Notes under the pieces: generated by a model | What the model was told of the DNA's origin: nothing | The model's input: only the letters and a program-made list of their open reading frames with translations | The model's database searches: none | NCBI RefSeq assembly: GCF_014654895.1 | Contig: NZ_BNBE01000002.1 | Coordinates: 620,001 to 684,000 of the forward strand | DNA from: Streptomyces filamentosus | Lineage (GTDB): Bacteria > Actinomycetota > Actinomycetes > Streptomycetales > Streptomycetaceae | Length of the DNA: 64,000 nucleotides | Reading direction: 5' to 3' | Shown here: piece by piece, positions 44,570 to 54,762 of the stretch | How the letters are laid out: each line of letters begins with the position of its first letter | Numbering within the stretch: position 1 is the first letter of the stretch | Program-made: the position numbers and the translations under genes

Positions 44570-46093
44570 TCATCCGCCCGGCGCGCCGTCCTTCCGTCCG
44601 CTCTCCGTCTCGGCGGTCCGGGCGATGTTCCTGGCCATGCCGCCGAAGACCACGGCGTGGAAGGGGGCCACGCTCCACCAGTACGCCTGTCCCGCCAGGC
44701 CCCGGGGGTGGAAGACGGCGCGCTGCCGGTAGGAGGTGCGGCCCCGCTCGTCGCGGTCGACGGCCATCTCCAGCCAGGCGAGGCCGGGGAGGCGCATCTC
44801 GGCGCGGAGGCGCAGCAGCCGCCCTCGGTCGATCGCCTCGACGCGCCAGAAGTCCAGCGCGTCGCCGACCCGGAGTCGGTACGCGTCCCGGCGCCCCCGC
44901 CTCAGCCCCACTCCCCCGACGAGGCGGTCAGCCCATCCCCGTACGGCCCAGGCCAGCGGGAAGGAGTACCAGCCGTTCTCGCCGCCCACGCCCTCGATGA
45001 CCCGCCACAGCGCCTCCGGGGTCGCGTCGACGGGGCGGGACCGCTCGTCCGTGTAGAGGCTGCCGCCCGCCCAGTCGGGGTCGGTCGGCAGCGGGTCGCT
45101 CGGTGCCCCCGGCGCCGAGGCGGAGGACCAGCGGGTGGCGACCTGGGCGTCGCGCACCTTGCGGAGGGCCAGGCGGAGGCACTCGGCGAAGGGGACGGGC
45201 CTGCCGGGGCCGTCGGGGACGTACCGCGCGATGTCGTGCTCGGTGCACACCACCTCGTGGCGGAGCGACTCGGTGAGGGGCCGGGCCAGGGAGGCCGGCA
45301 CGGGCGTGACGAGGCCGATCCACTGGCTGGAGAGGCCGGGGGTGAGCACGGGCACGGGGACGATGAGGCGTTTGCGGAGGCCGGCGGTCTCGGCGTACCG
45401 CTCCATCATCTCCCGGTAGGTGAGCACGTCGGGGCCGCCGATGTCGAAGGCCCTGTTGACGTCCGGGGGCATGGCGGCGCTGCCCGCCAGATAGCGCAGC
45501 ACGTCGCGGACGCCGATGGGCTGGACCCGGGTGCCGACCCAGCTGGGGGTGACCATGACGGGCAGCCGCTCGGTCAGGTACCGGAGCATCTCGAAGGAGG
45601 CGGATCCGGAGCCGATGACGACGGCGGCGCGCAGGACGGTCGTGGGGACGCCCGAGTCGAGGAAGATGCGGCCCACCTCGGTGCGGGAGCGCAGGTGCGG
45701 GGAGAGTTCCTCCTCCGGCACCCCGCGCGGGGAGAGGCCGCCGAGGTAGACGATGCGCCGCACCCCCGCGGCCTTGGCGGCGGCGGCGAAGGTGCGGGCG
45801 GCGCGCCGGTCGGTGGCCTCGAAGTCGGGGGTCGAGCTCATCGAGTGGACCAGGTAGTAGGCGACGTCGACGCCGTCGAGCGCGGGCCGGAGGCTCTCCG
45901 CGTCGGTGACGTCGCCGCGCACCGTCTCCGCCCGGTCCGCCCAGGGGAAGTCGCGGAGCCGGTCCGGGTGCCGGGCGAGGCAGCGGACGGCGTAGCCCCT
46001 GTCGAGCAGTTCCGGCACGAGGCGTCCGCCGATGTATCCGCTCGCGCCGGTCACCAGGCAGCGGGCTCCTTCGGACGGGGTGGGAGTGTCCAT
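44570..46093 (-). CDS. SDR family NAD(P)-binding protein fused to DUF2867
   Basis: The protein has 507 residues. The N-terminal extended/atypical SDR domain begins CLVTGASGYIGGRLVPELL and contains VAYYLVHSM, as in NmrA/YbjT-like proteins. The C-terminal DUF2867 domain (from about residue 350) is an SRPBCC-like fold with LYTDERSRPVDATPEALWRV and YWWSVAPFHAVVFGGMARNI. In other bacteria this fusion often lies in light/singlet-oxygen sigma regulons with CFA and DUF1365 genes, which is also its context here. The ATG at 46093 is the natural start. Confidence 0.88.
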   Translation of the reverse strand: MDTPTPSEGARCLVTGASGYIGGRLVPELLDRGYAVRCLARHPDRLRDFPWADRAETVRGDVTDAESLRPALDGVDVAYYLVHSMSSTPDFEATDRRAARTFAAAAKAAGVRRIVYLGGLSPRGVPEEELSPHLRSRTEVGRIFLDSGVPTTVLRAAVVIGSGSASFEMLRYLTERLPVMVTPSWVGTRVQPIGVRDVLRYLAGSAAMPPDVNRAFDIGGPDVLTYREMMERYAETAGLRKRLIVPVPVLTPGLSSQWIGLVTPVPASLARPLTESLRHEVVCTEHDIARYVPDGPGRPVPFAECLRLALRKVRDAQVATRWSSASAPGAPSDPLPTDPDWAGGSLYTDERSRPVDATPEALWRVIEGVGGENGWYSFPLAWAVRGWADRLVGGVGLRRGRRDAYRLRVGDALDFWRVEAIDRGRLLRLRAEMRLPGLAWLEMAVDRDERGRTSYRQRAVFHPRGLAGQAYWWSVAPFHAVVFGGMARNIARTAETESGRKDGAPGG

Positions 46094-46202
46094 GTGCTGA
46101 TCCGTTTCACCGTGGGCCGTGGAGTACGCGTCCCCCGCGGGTTCTTCGCCGCCACGGGGGCGCGCGGATGCGGCCGGATGCGCGTGGACGCGCGTGGTCG
46201 CG

Positions 46203-46808
46203 TCAGGGGTGCCCGGGTCCCCGCACCGGCGCCCGGACGGTCACCGGCTCCGGTTCCGTGTCCGGCTCCGGCTCCGTGTCCGTCTCAGCGCCCGACTCCG
46301 CCTGCGCGCCCGGCTCCGTGCCGAGGACGGCGTGGGCGGCCGACAGGAAGCGTCGTACGGCGTCCCGTTCGGCGGGGCCGAAAGAGTCCAGCACGTCCAG
46401 CAGCCCGCCGATGACGGGGCCGAAGAAGTCCTGTCCGAGGTGGATCGCCTCCGGTGTGACGCGCAGCAGGACCCGGCGCCGGTCGCGGTCGTCGCGGATC
46501 CGGGTCACGTGCCCGAGACGTTCCAGGCGGTCGATCACGGCGGTGGTGCCGGCCGAGTTGAGGCCGAGGCGGGCGCCGAGCAGGCCGGCGGTGGCCGGCT
46601 CGCCGGCCCTGGCCGCGTCGAGGAGGCAGACCAGGGCCCGTACGTCGGTGTGGTGCATGCCGTGGCGGGCGGCGAACTCCGCCTGACGCAGGCCGAATTC
46701 GACGGACACGGCACGCAGCAGGTGCACCAGCCGCAGCCCTTCCGGCTCCTCCGGTCCGCCGCTCCTTCCGCCTGTGCCCGTACGGCCGCCGGTCCGCTTG
46801 TCGTCCAC
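46203..46808 (-). CDS. MarR family transcriptional regulator
   Basis: The protein has 201 residues. The winged helix-turn-helix is seen in HTDVRALVCLLDAARAGEP, LGARLGLNSAGTTAVIDRLE and GHVTRIRDDRDRRRVLLRV (wing with the DxRRR motif). The C-terminal 35 residues are a low-complexity Glu/Thr/Pro tail. GGAGG precedes the GTG start. It is divergent from an alpha/beta hydrolase across two tandem palindromes that are its probable operators. Confidence 0.9.
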   Translation of the reverse strand: MDDKRTGGRTGTGGRSGGPEEPEGLRLVHLLRAVSVEFGLRQAEFAARHGMHHTDVRALVCLLDAARAGEPATAGLLGARLGLNSAGTTAVIDRLERLGHVTRIRDDRDRRRVLLRVTPEAIHLGQDFFGPVIGGLLDVLDSFGPAERDAVRRFLSAAHAVLGTEPGAQAESGAETDTEPEPDTEPEPVTVRAPVRGPGHP

Positions 46809-46827
46809 TTCGCCTCCGCCTAAAGTC

Positions 46828-46858
46828 TCTCGCCGAGCGAGATTATCGCGTGGCGAGA
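46828..46858. promoter_or_regulatory. Two tandem MarR operator palindromes
   Basis: TCTCGC-CGA-GCGAGA (46828-46842) is a perfect interrupted palindrome. TATCGC-GTG-GCGAGA (46844-46858) is a near copy one base further on, giving a 16-bp period. They fill the gap between the MarR GTG and the hydrolase ATG. Confidence 0.65.
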
Positions 46859-46874
46859 GAAAAAGAGGGGCATC

Positions 46875-47735
46875 ATGCCCGTTCCCGTGCCCGATTCCTT
46901 CCGCGCCGCCTACGACGAGGCCCTCGGCCGGTGGCCCGGACCGGTCGACCGCGCCGACGTCCCGACGCCGTACGGGACCACCCGGGTCAACGGCCTGGGA
47001 CCGGCCGCCGCGCCGCCGTTCGTCCTGCTGCCGGGCGGCGGGGCCACCTCCACGGTGTGGGGGGCCTGCGCCGCGGCCGGCCTCGCCCGCCGCCACCGGG
47101 TGCACGGCGTCGACCTGATGGGCGGCCCGGGATGCAGCGTGCCCCGGCCCGGGCGCCCGGTCCGCTCCGTCGACGACCTCGTCCGCTGGCTGGACGCGGT
47201 CCTCGACGGGATCGGCCCGGCGGGTCCCGGCGCGGGGCCGGTGCTCCTCGGCGGGCACTCGTACGGGGCCTGGATCGCCGCCCACTACGCGGCCCGGCGC
47301 CCCGGGCGGGTCGCCGGACTCCTCCTGCTCGACCCGACCCTGGTCTTCGCGGGCCTCCGGCCCGCCTACGTCCTGCGGGCGCTGCCGATGCTGGCCCGGC
47401 CCACCCCTGCGCGGATCCGCTCCTTCCTCGCCTGGGAGTCCGGCGGAGCCGCCCTGGACCCGACCTGGCTGCGGCTCCAGGAGGAGGGCGCGGGCTTCCC
47501 CTCCGTCCGCCCGGTCACCGGGCCGCGCCCCGACCTCGCGGCGCTGCGGGAGCTCCCCGTACGCGTGCTGCTGGCGGGCCGCGCCCGCTGCCACGACCCG
47601 GTCCGCGTCGCCCGGGCCGTCGCCGTGGCGCTCCCGGAGGCGCGGACCGAGGTCCTGCCGGGGGCCTCGCACCACGCGTTCCCCCTGACGGCGGCCGGGG
47701 CGATCGCCCGGGGCCCGGCCCCCGGCAGCGACTGA
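46875..47735 (+). CDS. Alpha/beta hydrolase
   Basis: The protein has 286 residues. FVLLPGGGATSTVWG is the oxyanion strand-turn, the nucleophile is Ser in LLGGHSYGAWIAA, and a His near the end in PGASHHAFP completes the triad; the acidic member is probably Asp in RARCHDP. It is a soluble hydrolase of unknown substrate, possibly a detoxifying esterase or lactonase. The divergent MarR gene and tandem operators point to induction by a small molecule. The ATG is preceded by AGAGGGG. Confidence 0.85.
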   Translation: MPVPVPDSFRAAYDEALGRWPGPVDRADVPTPYGTTRVNGLGPAAAPPFVLLPGGGATSTVWGACAAAGLARRHRVHGVDLMGGPGCSVPRPGRPVRSVDDLVRWLDAVLDGIGPAGPGAGPVLLGGHSYGAWIAAHYAARRPGRVAGLLLLDPTLVFAGLRPAYVLRALPMLARPTPARIRSFLAWESGGAALDPTWLRLQEEGAGFPSVRPVTGPRPDLAALRELPVRVLLAGRARCHDPVRVARAVAVALPEARTEVLPGASHHAFPLTAAGAIARGPAPGSD

Positions 47736-47754
47736 ACGGCCGCGCGCACCCGGT

Positions 47755-48159
47755 CTAGCGGGCGATGACCGCGGTGTTCTGGCAGGCGGTCAGCAGCCAG
47801 CGGCCGTCGTCCTGCTTCGCGACGACGTAGAGCGGGGCGCCCTCGCTCTCCTCGCCGGGGGCGAGGTAGCGCTGGCGGACCTTGACCGCCGCGACGTCGG
47901 GACGGATGAAGAGCGTGTGGACCACCTCGTAGGTGACCTCGCCGTCCCAGTCGGCGGCGGGGAGGACCTCGCGGGTGAACTCCGCGATCGCGTCGAGTCC
48001 GAGGAGGACCTTGCCGTGGGCGGTCGTCCAGAGGGCGTCCGGGTGGAAGAGGCCGAGGAACTCCTCGGGGTCCTTGTTCCGCTGGGAGTGTTCGACGGTG
48101 GCGACGAGCCGGCGGATCGCTTCGACGTCGGCCGCGCGGGATGTGGTTTCCGTGGTCAT
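47755..48159 (-). CDS. NTF2-like/SnoaL-type protein
   Basis: The protein has 134 residues. DVEAIRRLVATVEHSQRNKD, then FLGLFHPDALWTTAHG and GRWLLTACQNTAVI, fit the SgcJ/EcaC-like NTF2 fold. Such small proteins act as isomerases, cyclases or ligand-binding proteins; no catalytic assignment is possible. It converges with the hydrolase gene, and only 19 bases separate the stops. Confidence 0.78.
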   Translation of the reverse strand: MTTETTSRAADVEAIRRLVATVEHSQRNKDPEEFLGLFHPDALWTTAHGKVLLGLDAIAEFTREVLPAADWDGEVTYEVVHTLFIRPDVAAVKVRQRYLAPGEESEGAPLYVVAKQDDGRWLLTACQNTAVIAR

Positions 48160-48241
48160 GCGGACGATCCTCGTACCTCGAGTCCGCTTGAGGTCAAGCC
48201 CGTTCCCGCGCGCGCCCCGGGCACGGCCTACGCTGGTCCGC

Positions 48242-48994
48242 ATGAGGGACGAGGGGGACTTCCGGGTCGGTGACGTGCTGTCGGTCTCCTGCCCCTTCAC
48301 GCCGGCGCGGGTCGAGCGGGAGGTCAGGTGGGGGCACCTGGCGGTGCGCTGGCCGTGGTGGGAGATCGACGAGAGCCGCGCGTTCGGGCACTGGAACGGA
48401 GTGGTCGCCCTGGGGGTGGGCGACGGGGACGAGGGGCCGGGGACGGAGCCGGAGCTGTTCCGCACCGATCCCCCGCCCGAGGGACTGGGGGCCGGGGACC
48501 CGTGCCGGGTGGGCGTGCCGCCCACCGTGGTGCACGTGACGGCCGTCGAGCACCACGATCCGCCGCTGGAGACGGCGTGGCTGCCGCGTCCCGTCCTGAC
48601 GGTGGCCGTGCTGCCCCGCGGCCTGTCCTACCGCGAGTTCCCCGACGACAGCCACCTCAACGGGACCGGGTACTTCCTCCACCCCGGCGACGGGATCCCC
48701 TTCGCCTTCGAGCTGCTGATGCGGCCGTACGCGTGCCTGGTGCCGGGCGACGAGGTCGCCGACGCCGCCGGGCGGGCGTGGCGGTTCGGCGGACCGTGGG
48801 ACTGGACCCCCTTCGACGGGGAGCCGGCGGGCGAGGGGCCCGGGTGGCCGCTGGTGCTGCTGGCCCGCGCGGAGCGCCCGTGCTCCCCCTCCGGCCCGGA
48901 GGCCGCGGCCGTCGCCTCGGGCACGGCGACCGGCTCCCACCAGGAGACCCTGCGCGCGTGGACGGCGCTGACCGGGGCCTCCCCCACGCCCTGA
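48242..48994 (+). CDS. Hypothetical soluble protein
   Basis: The protein has 250 residues. It begins MRDEGDFRVGDVLSVSCPF and is strand-rich, with several Trp clusters (WGHLAVRWPWWEID, WRFGGPWDWTPFDG). No signal peptide, membrane segment or known motif is visible, and I do not recognise the family. It is divergent from the NTF2-like gene with 82 bases between starts, and ends upstream of the chitinase promoter. Confidence 0.6.
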   Translation: MRDEGDFRVGDVLSVSCPFTPARVEREVRWGHLAVRWPWWEIDESRAFGHWNGVVALGVGDGDEGPGTEPELFRTDPPPEGLGAGDPCRVGVPPTVVHVTAVEHHDPPLETAWLPRPVLTVAVLPRGLSYREFPDDSHLNGTGYFLHPGDGIPFAFELLMRPYACLVPGDEVADAAGRAWRFGGPWDWTPFDGEPAGEGPGWPLVLLARAERPCSPSGPEAAAVASGTATGSHQETLRAWTALTGASPTP

Positions 48995-49046
48995 GCGGCC
49001 GGTGGCGGCGGGCGCCGCTCCCCGGCGCATCCCCACAACCCCCTTG

Positions 49047-49088
49047 TGGTACAGACCTGTTGACGCATTGGTCCAGACCTTCTACGTT
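49047..49088 (+). promoter_or_regulatory. Chitinase promoter with 12-bp direct repeats
   Basis: TGGTACAGACCT (49047-49058) and TGGTCCAGACCT (49069-49080) are the paired direct repeats typical of Streptomyces chitinase promoters and resemble DasR/dre half-sites. TTGACG at 49060-49065 lies between them, and TACGTT at 49083-49088 follows after 17 bases, giving a good vegetative promoter that the repeats overlap. Confidence 0.9.
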
Positions 49089-49229
49089 GTGGGGCGCCCC
49101 GCCCGAAGGCGGCACCCGGTCCGCACACCGGCGCCGCCGCACGCTCCGGCCCGCCTTCGTCCGGGCACCCGCAGGCGCACGCGCACGGTTCACCTCACCC
49201 TGTACCACCCCACGACCACAGGGAGAACC

Positions 49230-51569
<2,340 letters not shown>

Positions 51570-51707
51570 AAGGGGAGGGAGAGGACCCCGGCGCGGTGCG
51601 GGCGGGCGGCGGACCGCCCGCCCGCACCGTGCGCCCCCGTACCGCCCGCCCGTCGCACCACCGGCCCGTCGCGCCACCGGCCCTCGGCCCGCCGGGGCCG
51701 CCACGGC

Positions 51708-51753
51708 TTGCCGCCGGAGCGATCACCCTCCATAATGGTTGAACAGTCAACCA
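51708..51753 (+). promoter_or_regulatory. Promoter and overlapping operator of the acetyltransferase gene
   Basis: TTGCCG (51708-51713), 17 bases, then CATAAT (51731-51736) form a good promoter. TGGTTGA-ACAG-TCAACCA (51736-51753), a palindrome with perfect 7-bp arms, begins at the -10 and covers the expected transcription start. Confidence 0.6.
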
Positions 51754-51792
51754 AACGGCGAGGGGCGACCCTCCCGCACCAGGAGGCCCCTC

Positions 51793-52134
51793 GTGAGCGA
51801 GCAGACCAGCACCCCCGTCGTCCGCCGCGTCGACGCCCGCCACCGCTACGAGATCCTCGTCGACGAGCAGCGCGCCGGCCTGACCGCGTACCGCGACCGC
51901 GAGGACCGGCGGGTCTTCTTCCACACCGAGGTCGACGACGCCTACGCGGGCCAGGGGCTCGCCTCGATCCTCGTCACCCAGGCCCTGGACGACGTCCGCG
52001 CCGCCGGCATGCGGATCGTCCCCGTCTGCCCGTACGTCGCCAAGTTCCTCAAGAAGCACGAGGAGTACGCCGACATCACCGACCCCGTCACCCCCGAGGT
52101 CCTCAGCTGGCTCGACGCCCAGCTCGGACGGTGA
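51793..52134 (+). CDS. Small GNAT-like N-acetyltransferase (YjdJ/COG2388 type)
   Basis: The protein has 113 residues. FFHTEVDDAYAGQGLASILV contains the shortened acetyl-CoA loop (AGQGLAS) and IVPVCPYVAKFLKKHEEYAD the C-terminal motif of the small Gcn5-related family. Substrates are unknown. I chose the GTG at 51793 because AGGAGG lies seven bases upstream. A repressor-type palindrome overlaps its promoter. Confidence 0.85.
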   Translation: MSEQTSTPVVRRVDARHRYEILVDEQRAGLTAYRDREDRRVFFHTEVDDAYAGQGLASILVTQALDDVRAAGMRIVPVCPYVAKFLKKHEEYADITDPVTPEVLSWLDAQLGR

Positions 52135-52199
52135 CCCCGGGCGTCCGCGGGGACGCGTAGAGTGGGGCCGGGCGCGGCGAGACCACTGAGGCGTCCTCC

Positions 52200-52772
52200 G
52201 TGACCGTGACCGGCCTCGAACACACCACCGTCCCTGCCGACACCGGCGAGGTGACCCTCCTGATAGCCCGCCGGGTGGAACCCGATCACGAGGCCGCCTT
52301 CGAACGGTGGGCGAAGGGCATCCTCGACACGGCGGCCGGCTTCCCCGGCCACCTCGGACACGGCTTCTTCCGCTCCTCCGGCGGCGACGCGCCCTGGTTC
52401 CTCGTCCACCGCTTCCGGGACGCGGAGGCGTGCCGGACCTGGCAGGAGTCCCCCGAGCGGGCCGCCTGGTTCGCCGACTGCCGGGGCCACCACCACACCG
52501 AGATCGCGCGCCGGAAGCTGACCGGCATGGAGACCTGGTTCGCCCCGCCGGGCTCCCCCCGCCCCGCGCCGCCCCGCTGGAAGATGGCGATCAGCGCCAC
52601 CCTGGCGATCTATCCGATCTCCGTCCTCGGCAACCTCTTCCTCCTCCCCCACCTCACCGCCCTCCCCCTCCTTCTCGGCAGCGCGGTCACGGCCTGCGTC
52701 TTCAACGTGCTGATGACCTACGTCACGATGCCCGCCGTCAGCAGGCTCCTGCGCCGCTGGCTCGCCCCCTGA
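52200..52772 (+). CDS. Antibiotic biosynthesis monooxygenase (ABM) domain protein with membrane tail
   Basis: The protein has 190 residues. The N-terminal ABM fold (VTLLIARRVEPDHEAAFERW, FPGHLGHGFF, HRFRDAEACRTWQ) is a ferredoxin-like dimeric fold found in quinone-forming monooxygenases and heme-degrading enzymes. After about residue 120 come two hydrophobic helices (MAISATLAIYPISVLGN; LLLGSAVTACVFNVLMTYV), which tether it to the membrane. The activity is not predictable. It begins at GTG, 65 bases after the acetyltransferase, on the same strand. Confidence 0.8.
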   Translation: MTVTGLEHTTVPADTGEVTLLIARRVEPDHEAAFERWAKGILDTAAGFPGHLGHGFFRSSGGDAPWFLVHRFRDAEACRTWQESPERAAWFADCRGHHHTEIARRKLTGMETWFAPPGSPRPAPPRWKMAISATLAIYPISVLGNLFLLPHLTALPLLLGSAVTACVFNVLMTYVTMPAVSRLLRRWLAP

Positions 52773-52784
52773 CGACGGCCGCGG

Positions 52785-53981
52785 TCAGGATCCGTAGCCC
52801 TCGTCCGCGTCCTCCAGGAGGGCGCAGACGAAGCGCTCCTCGGCCGCGCGCAGACGGGCGAGGAGCGCGGGGTCCAGGGGGACCTGGCTGGTGACGGAGA
52901 CGGTAACGGTGCGGCGGCCGTCGGGGGTGGCGGCGGCGAACTGGGTGTACCCCGGAGTGTTGCCGGTGTGACCGAGGACCGTGCCGCAGCGGGTGGCGTA
53001 GCGGAAGAGCCCCAGGCCGGCCGCGTTCTCGCCGGGGCCGGCCGGCTGGGACTCGCCGGGGACGAAGCGGCGCTGGGCGTGCCGGGCGCGGGGGGACAGC
53101 AGCCCGGGGCCGGTGTAGCCGCCGACGAAGGCGCTCAGATCGGCCGGGGTGGAGACGATCCCGCCCGAGGCCCACGCGCCGGAGGCGCTGATCGCCTCGC
53201 TGACGTCCTCGGGCTCCTCCCCCGGGGCCGTGGCGTAGCCGTGGAGGTAGGGCGCCGGCAGCCGGAAGCCGGAGGGGAGTTCGGTCCGGCGGAGGTCGAG
53301 CGGACGGTACACCAGCTCCCGCAGGAGGTCCTCGTAGCGGCGTCCGGTGGCCTGCTCGGCCATGAGGGCGACGGCGATGTTGTCGGAGTTCGAGTAGGCG
53401 TAGCGGCTGCCGGGCGGGAAGGCGAGGCCCTCGCGGGCGACGAACTCCAGCAGGCGCCGGGAGACGAAACGGTGCCGCGGGTCGGCGCGGACGATCGCCT
53501 GGAAGCGCGCGCTGCGGCTGTAGTCCGGCAGGCCGCTGGTGTGCCCGAGCAACTGGCGCAGGGTCACGGCGTGCCAGGCCTTCGGGAGGTGCGGCAGCCT
53601 CCGGCCCAGGGTGTCGTCGAGGCCCAGCGCGCCCCGGTCCACCAGGCTCAGGGCCACGGCGCCGCTGAACGCCTTGGCGACGCTCGCGATCCGCATGCGG
53701 TCGTCGGCCCGGGGCGCGCGGCCGGTGCCGGTCTCGGCGGTGCCCGCGCGGTAGACGCGCGCCGCGCCGTCCCGGGTGAGGACGGCGATCGCGCCGGGCG
53801 GCCCGCCGGGAGCGGCGACCAGGTCAGCGAGGGCGCGCCGCAGCTCCCGCTCCGAGGTGCCGGAGCGCGGCGCGGGGTGTCCGTCGGCGGTGGCGTACGG
53901 GAGGGCGGGAGCGGTCAGCGCGGCGGCGAGGAGCAGGGCGGTGACGGCGGCCCGGCGCGGGCGCGGGGCGGTTCGGGGCAT
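52785..53981 (-). CDS. Secreted serine hydrolase, beta-lactamase class C/D-Ala-D-Ala carboxypeptidase type
   Basis: The protein has 398 residues. A signal peptide (PRRAAVTALLLAAALTAPAL) precedes a class C/DD-peptidase fold. It has SVAK (SxxK nucleophile), YSNSD (YxN) and GHTGNTPG (HxG in place of KTG). Such enzymes act on D-Ala-D-Ala ends, D-amino esters or beta-lactams; resistance is not implied by the family alone. AGGAGG precedes the ATG at 53981. It converges with the ABM gene, and only 12 bases separate the stops. Confidence 0.9.
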   Translation of the reverse strand: MPRTAPRPRRAAVTALLLAAALTAPALPYATADGHPAPRSGTSERELRRALADLVAAPGGPPGAIAVLTRDGAARVYRAGTAETGTGRAPRADDRMRIASVAKAFSGAVALSLVDRGALGLDDTLGRRLPHLPKAWHAVTLRQLLGHTSGLPDYSRSARFQAIVRADPRHRFVSRRLLEFVAREGLAFPPGSRYAYSNSDNIAVALMAEQATGRRYEDLLRELVYRPLDLRRTELPSGFRLPAPYLHGYATAPGEEPEDVSEAISASGAWASGGIVSTPADLSAFVGGYTGPGLLSPRARHAQRRFVPGESQPAGPGENAAGLGLFRYATRCGTVLGHTGNTPGYTQFAAATPDGRRTVTVSVTSQVPLDPALLARLRAAEERFVCALLEDADEGYGS

Positions 53982-54123
53982 GCGGGACCTCCTGGACAGG
54001 CCGGCGGCCTGGTGCGCCGGCCCGTCCAGCTTCGGCGTACGGCTCCGGTCCGGGCGCGCGGTCCTGCGCCACCCGGCCGTGCGGAACCCCCCTGGGAGGG
54101 GTTCCGGTGTCCGCCGGCCGGGG

Positions 54124-54642
54124 TCAGGGGAAGTACAGGGCGGCCTTCTCCAGGACGTGTCCCGTGAACATGCCGCCCCAGGCGACCCCGCCCCGGTACA
54201 TCGTGGTCCGCGTGACGCCGGGCCCGGTCTCGACCGTGAGGGGGCGGCCGATGAGCGTCGTGCCGAGGAGCAGGGCGTCCCGGGCGGCCCACCGCGCCGC
54301 CTCGGGGTGGACGCGGGCGCTGACCAGGGCCGGGAGCACCGTGGCGGCGTTGCGGGCACCGGGCAGGCCGCTGCGCAGGCCCTTGGCGTACTCCATGGCC
54401 CAGCCGGTGAACTCCCCCAGGAGGGCCGTGTCGACCTCGGGGACGGCGGCGGCGAGGACGAACAGTTCGGTCTTCGTCCCGAACCAGCGGGCCTTGCGGT
54501 CGGCGCGGCAGCCGACCACCACCCGGCGGTCCTTCCAGTGCGGCGAGGTCGTCGTGCAGCCGTCGGCCGCCAGCCGCGCCTGGAGCTTCGTGAGGTACGC
54601 CTCCGCCGCGCCGGCGGCCGGTTCGGTCAGATCCGGATTCAT
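54124..54642 (-). CDS. Hypothetical protein, Streptomyces type
   Basis: The protein has 172 residues. It has a mixed alpha/beta composition with CTTTSPHWKDRRVVVGCRAD, WFGTKTELFVLAAAVPEVD and LLGTTLIGRPLTVETGPG, and no signal peptide or clear membrane helix. I do not recognise the family. The ATG at 54642 follows GGAG. A TTGC-centred palindrome lies directly upstream at 54660-54676. Confidence 0.65.
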   Translation of the reverse strand: MNPDLTEPAAGAAEAYLTKLQARLAADGCTTTSPHWKDRRVVVGCRADRKARWFGTKTELFVLAAAVPEVDTALLGEFTGWAMEYAKGLRSGLPGARNAATVLPALVSARVHPEAARWAARDALLLGTTLIGRPLTVETGPGVTRTTMYRGGVAWGGMFTGHVLEKAALYFP

Positions 54643-54659
54643 GCGGAGATCCTCCAACA

Positions 54660-54676
54660 CCCTTGCCGCGCAAGGG
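54660..54676. promoter_or_regulatory. Palindrome CCCTTGC-CGC-GCAAGGG
   Basis: Perfect 7-bp arms with a three-base centre lie 18 bases upstream of the hypothetical gene start. Position and TTGC-N3-GCAA shape suit a TetR/MarR-type operator. Confidence 0.45.
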
Positions 54677-54762
54677 AAGAGGAGCCGAGAGGACCTTCTC
54701 GCGAACGGCGCGGACCGAACGGCCTCCACGGCCGGACGGCTCCGCGCCCGGCGGCCGGCCGG

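Noticed and set aside
52785..53981. Calling the serine hydrolase a beta-lactam resistance gene
   Set aside because: SxxK, YxN and HxG fit many DD-peptidases and esterases equally well; nothing indicates beta-lactam hydrolysis.
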